From positions 124,001 to 188,000 of the forward strand of contig NZ_FPEH01000032.1 in assembly GCF_900117425.1 (NCBI RefSeq): a DNA stretch of 64,000 nucleotides. The letters are read 5' to 3'. Shown here piece after piece: positions 62,906-64,000 of this stretch (positions within the stretch are counted from its first letter, which is position 1; every line of letters starts with the position of its first letter). Source of the stretch: Novosphingobium sp. NDB2Meth1 (lineage in GTDB: Bacteria > Pseudomonadota > Alphaproteobacteria > Sphingomonadales > Sphingomonadaceae). The position numbers and the translations under genes are program-made. Below the pieces are notes generated by a model, which saw only the letters and a program-made list of their open reading frames with translations, was not told the DNA's origin and searched no databases.

Positions 62906-63073
62906 ATGGCCAAGCCCACTACCGTCAAGATCCGCCTGGTCTCGACCGCCGACACCGGCTTCTTCTATGTGACGAAGAAGAACCCGCGCAACACCACCGA
63001 GAAGATGGTGTTCCGCAAGTATGACCCGGTGGCGCGCAAGCACGTCGAGTTCAAGGAAGCCAAGATCAAGTAA
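62906..63073 (+). CDS. rpmG: Ribosomal protein bL33
   Basis: The 55-residue protein AKPTTVKIRLVSTADTGFFY-VTKKNPRN... is the bL33 family without Cys, the zinc-independent form. ATG 62906 follows AGGA by 6 bases. The product is part of the large ribosomal subunit near the E-site. It is a single gene between PPK2 and the LolA-like gene. A TTGACG lies at 62872-62877 but a good -10 was not found. Confidence 0.95.
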   Translation: MAKPTTVKIRLVSTADTGFFYVTKKNPRNTTEKMVFRKYDPVARKHVEFKEAKIK

Positions 63074-63138
63074 GCGGCGCATGGCCGCGGCGAGATAGTT
63101 CACGCCGGGTTCAATGCTCCTTCGGCAGTGGTATAGGG

Positions 63139-63813
63139 ATGACGATGACGCTCTCCCTTGCCCGCCGGCTTGCCGCCTCCCGCCCGTTTGTCGCCGCCGC
63201 GCTTCTTGCGTTGGCGGCGCCTGTCGTTTCTGTTGCCGCGCCTCCGCCAGCGGCGCCAACGACTGCGATCGATCCGCAAGTCGAGCAGGCGGTCGCGGCG
63301 CTGCGCGCGATCACCACGCTGCAGGCCGATTTCGTCCAGACCGACCGCAACGGCCAGCGGCTGACCGGCGTGCTCAGCATGCAGCGCCCCGGCAAGATCC
63401 GCTTCCAGTATCAGCCGGGCATTCCCCTGCTGATCGTCTCTGACGGGTCTGCGCTCACGCTGATCGACTACGAAGTGCGGCAAGTGCAGCGCTGGCCGAT
63501 CAAGAACAGCCCGCTAGGCGCGCTGCTCGATCCCAACAAGGACGTCGCGCGCTTCGCCACGCTCAATCCCACCGGGCATTCCGAAGTGATCAGCCTTGAT
63601 GTGCGCGATCCGCGTCATCCGGAATACGGCTCGATCACGATGATCATGCTCAAGAAGCCGAGCGCACCGGGCGGGTGGGAGCTCAACAGCTGGGTCGCGC
63701 TCGATTCGCAGAACCGGCGGACCACGGTGCGGCTGACGAATCAGCGCTATGGCGTGGCGCTGCCCTCCAACACCTTCCGCTGGACCGATCCGCGCGGGTC
63801 CGGGCGCAAGTAA
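63139..63813 (+). CDS. lolA: LolA-family outer-membrane lipoprotein carrier
   Basis: The 224-residue protein has a signal peptide (about residues 1-34, hydrophobic VAAALLALAAPVVSVAA). The mature part has LQADFVQTDRNGQRLTGVLS, QRPGKIRFQY, LIVSDGSALTLIDYEVRQV and LTNQRYGVALPSNTFRW, all typical of LolA. LolA takes lipoproteins from LolCDE at the inner membrane to LolB at the outer membrane. The PGKIRFQY motif is the best family marker. It is close to rpmG but lies behind a 65-base gap. Confidence 0.88.
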   Translation: MTMTLSLARRLAASRPFVAAALLALAAPVVSVAAPPPAAPTTAIDPQVEQAVAALRAITTLQADFVQTDRNGQRLTGVLSMQRPGKIRFQYQPGIPLLIVSDGSALTLIDYEVRQVQRWPIKNSPLGALLDPNKDVARFATLNPTGHSEVISLDVRDPRHPEYGSITMIMLKKPSAPGGWELNSWVALDSQNRRTTVRLTNQRYGVALPSNTFRWTDPRGSGRK

Positions 63814-64000
63814 GCATCGGTTCGTCGCAGCCGTGCAAAATGCCGTCACGATCCTGCGACAATTTGCGACCACTTTGGGTCTACCCTGAAGGGGCCGTTC
63901 ATCCGCCAGCAAGCGGAACGATCCTAGAAAGGGCTGGTCAAGACGGCACCGACCGGGTTCGCCCCCCCCTGTTACCCGGTCCACAATCCCCCGCCGTCTG
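63814..64000. other. Intergenic tail, no feature recognised
   Basis: After lolA the last 187 bases contain a C-run (CCCCCCCC near 63961-63970) and no open reading frame with a plausible start. It may be the promoter region of a gene beyond the window. Confidence 0.5.

Overview
This is a high-G+C alphaproteobacterial window, most likely from a sphingomonad of the Novosphingobium/Sphingobium type. Supporting this are the catabolic gene repertoire (several Rieske oxygenases, P450s, GSTs, CaiB CoA-transferases, a TonB receptor), the exosortase-A-associated glycosylation genes, and the inverted intergenic repeats carrying CTTCGACAAGCTCAG, which I associate with sphingomonads. The species assignment is inference. 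No rRNA, tRNA, CRISPR array, insertion sequence or replication origin was recognised.

About 1-35 kb is a dense catabolic region built from divergent operon pairs, often with ATGA start/stop overlaps. Its first block (1-10 kb) holds two GSTs, a cysteine hydrolase of the isochorismatase family, a TauD-type dioxygenase, a DsbA/HCCA-isomerase-like protein, an HpaB-type flavin monooxygenase, a CaiB-type CoA-transferase, a CitE-like lyase, a HutC-type GntR regulator, an Asp/Glu-racemase-fold protein and an MFS transporter. All three divergent promoters here carry the same operator-like GGTCTGGACC site. The second block (10-30 kb) holds three Rieske oxygenase alpha subunits, one Rieske ferredoxin, MaoC, VOC, SDR and flavodoxin-like enzymes, another CoA-transferase, a DUF35/SCP2-thiolase pair, an acyl-CoA ligase, a TetR regulator, a TonB receptor, SnoaL and ABM small proteins and a cytochrome c-PQQ dehydrogenase. 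Its promoter regions carry a second family of T-rich inverted repeats. The third block (30.6-35 kb) has two P450s, a CMD-family protein and another ABM/SnoaL pair.

Taken together the island looks like uptake (TonB, MFS), oxidation (Rieske, P450, PQQ), CoA activation (ligase, CoA-transferases), side-chain hydration/dehydrogenation and retro-aldol or thiolytic cleavage (MaoC, SDRs, DUF35/thiolase, CitE). The DUF35 + SCP2-thiolase + ligase + Rieske set resembles the ibuprofen ipf system and steroid side-chain aldolases. The actual substrate cannot be read from the sequence.

From 35 kb onward the content is mostly core: serS, a degenerate LytM-domain protein, rimO, gltD/gltB, exosortase-associated glycosyltransferase and O-glycosylation ligase, a GT2, a PHA depolymerase, an ABC exporter, an M13 peptidase, uppP, phenylalanine hydroxylase, PPK2, rpmG and a LolA-like protein. 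One lower-G+C orphan gene (39.9-41.2 kb, DndB/DGQHR-like) sits among repeats and looks acquired. A 36-bp perfect palindrome lies at 39185-39220. Intergenic repeats of several families occur throughout.
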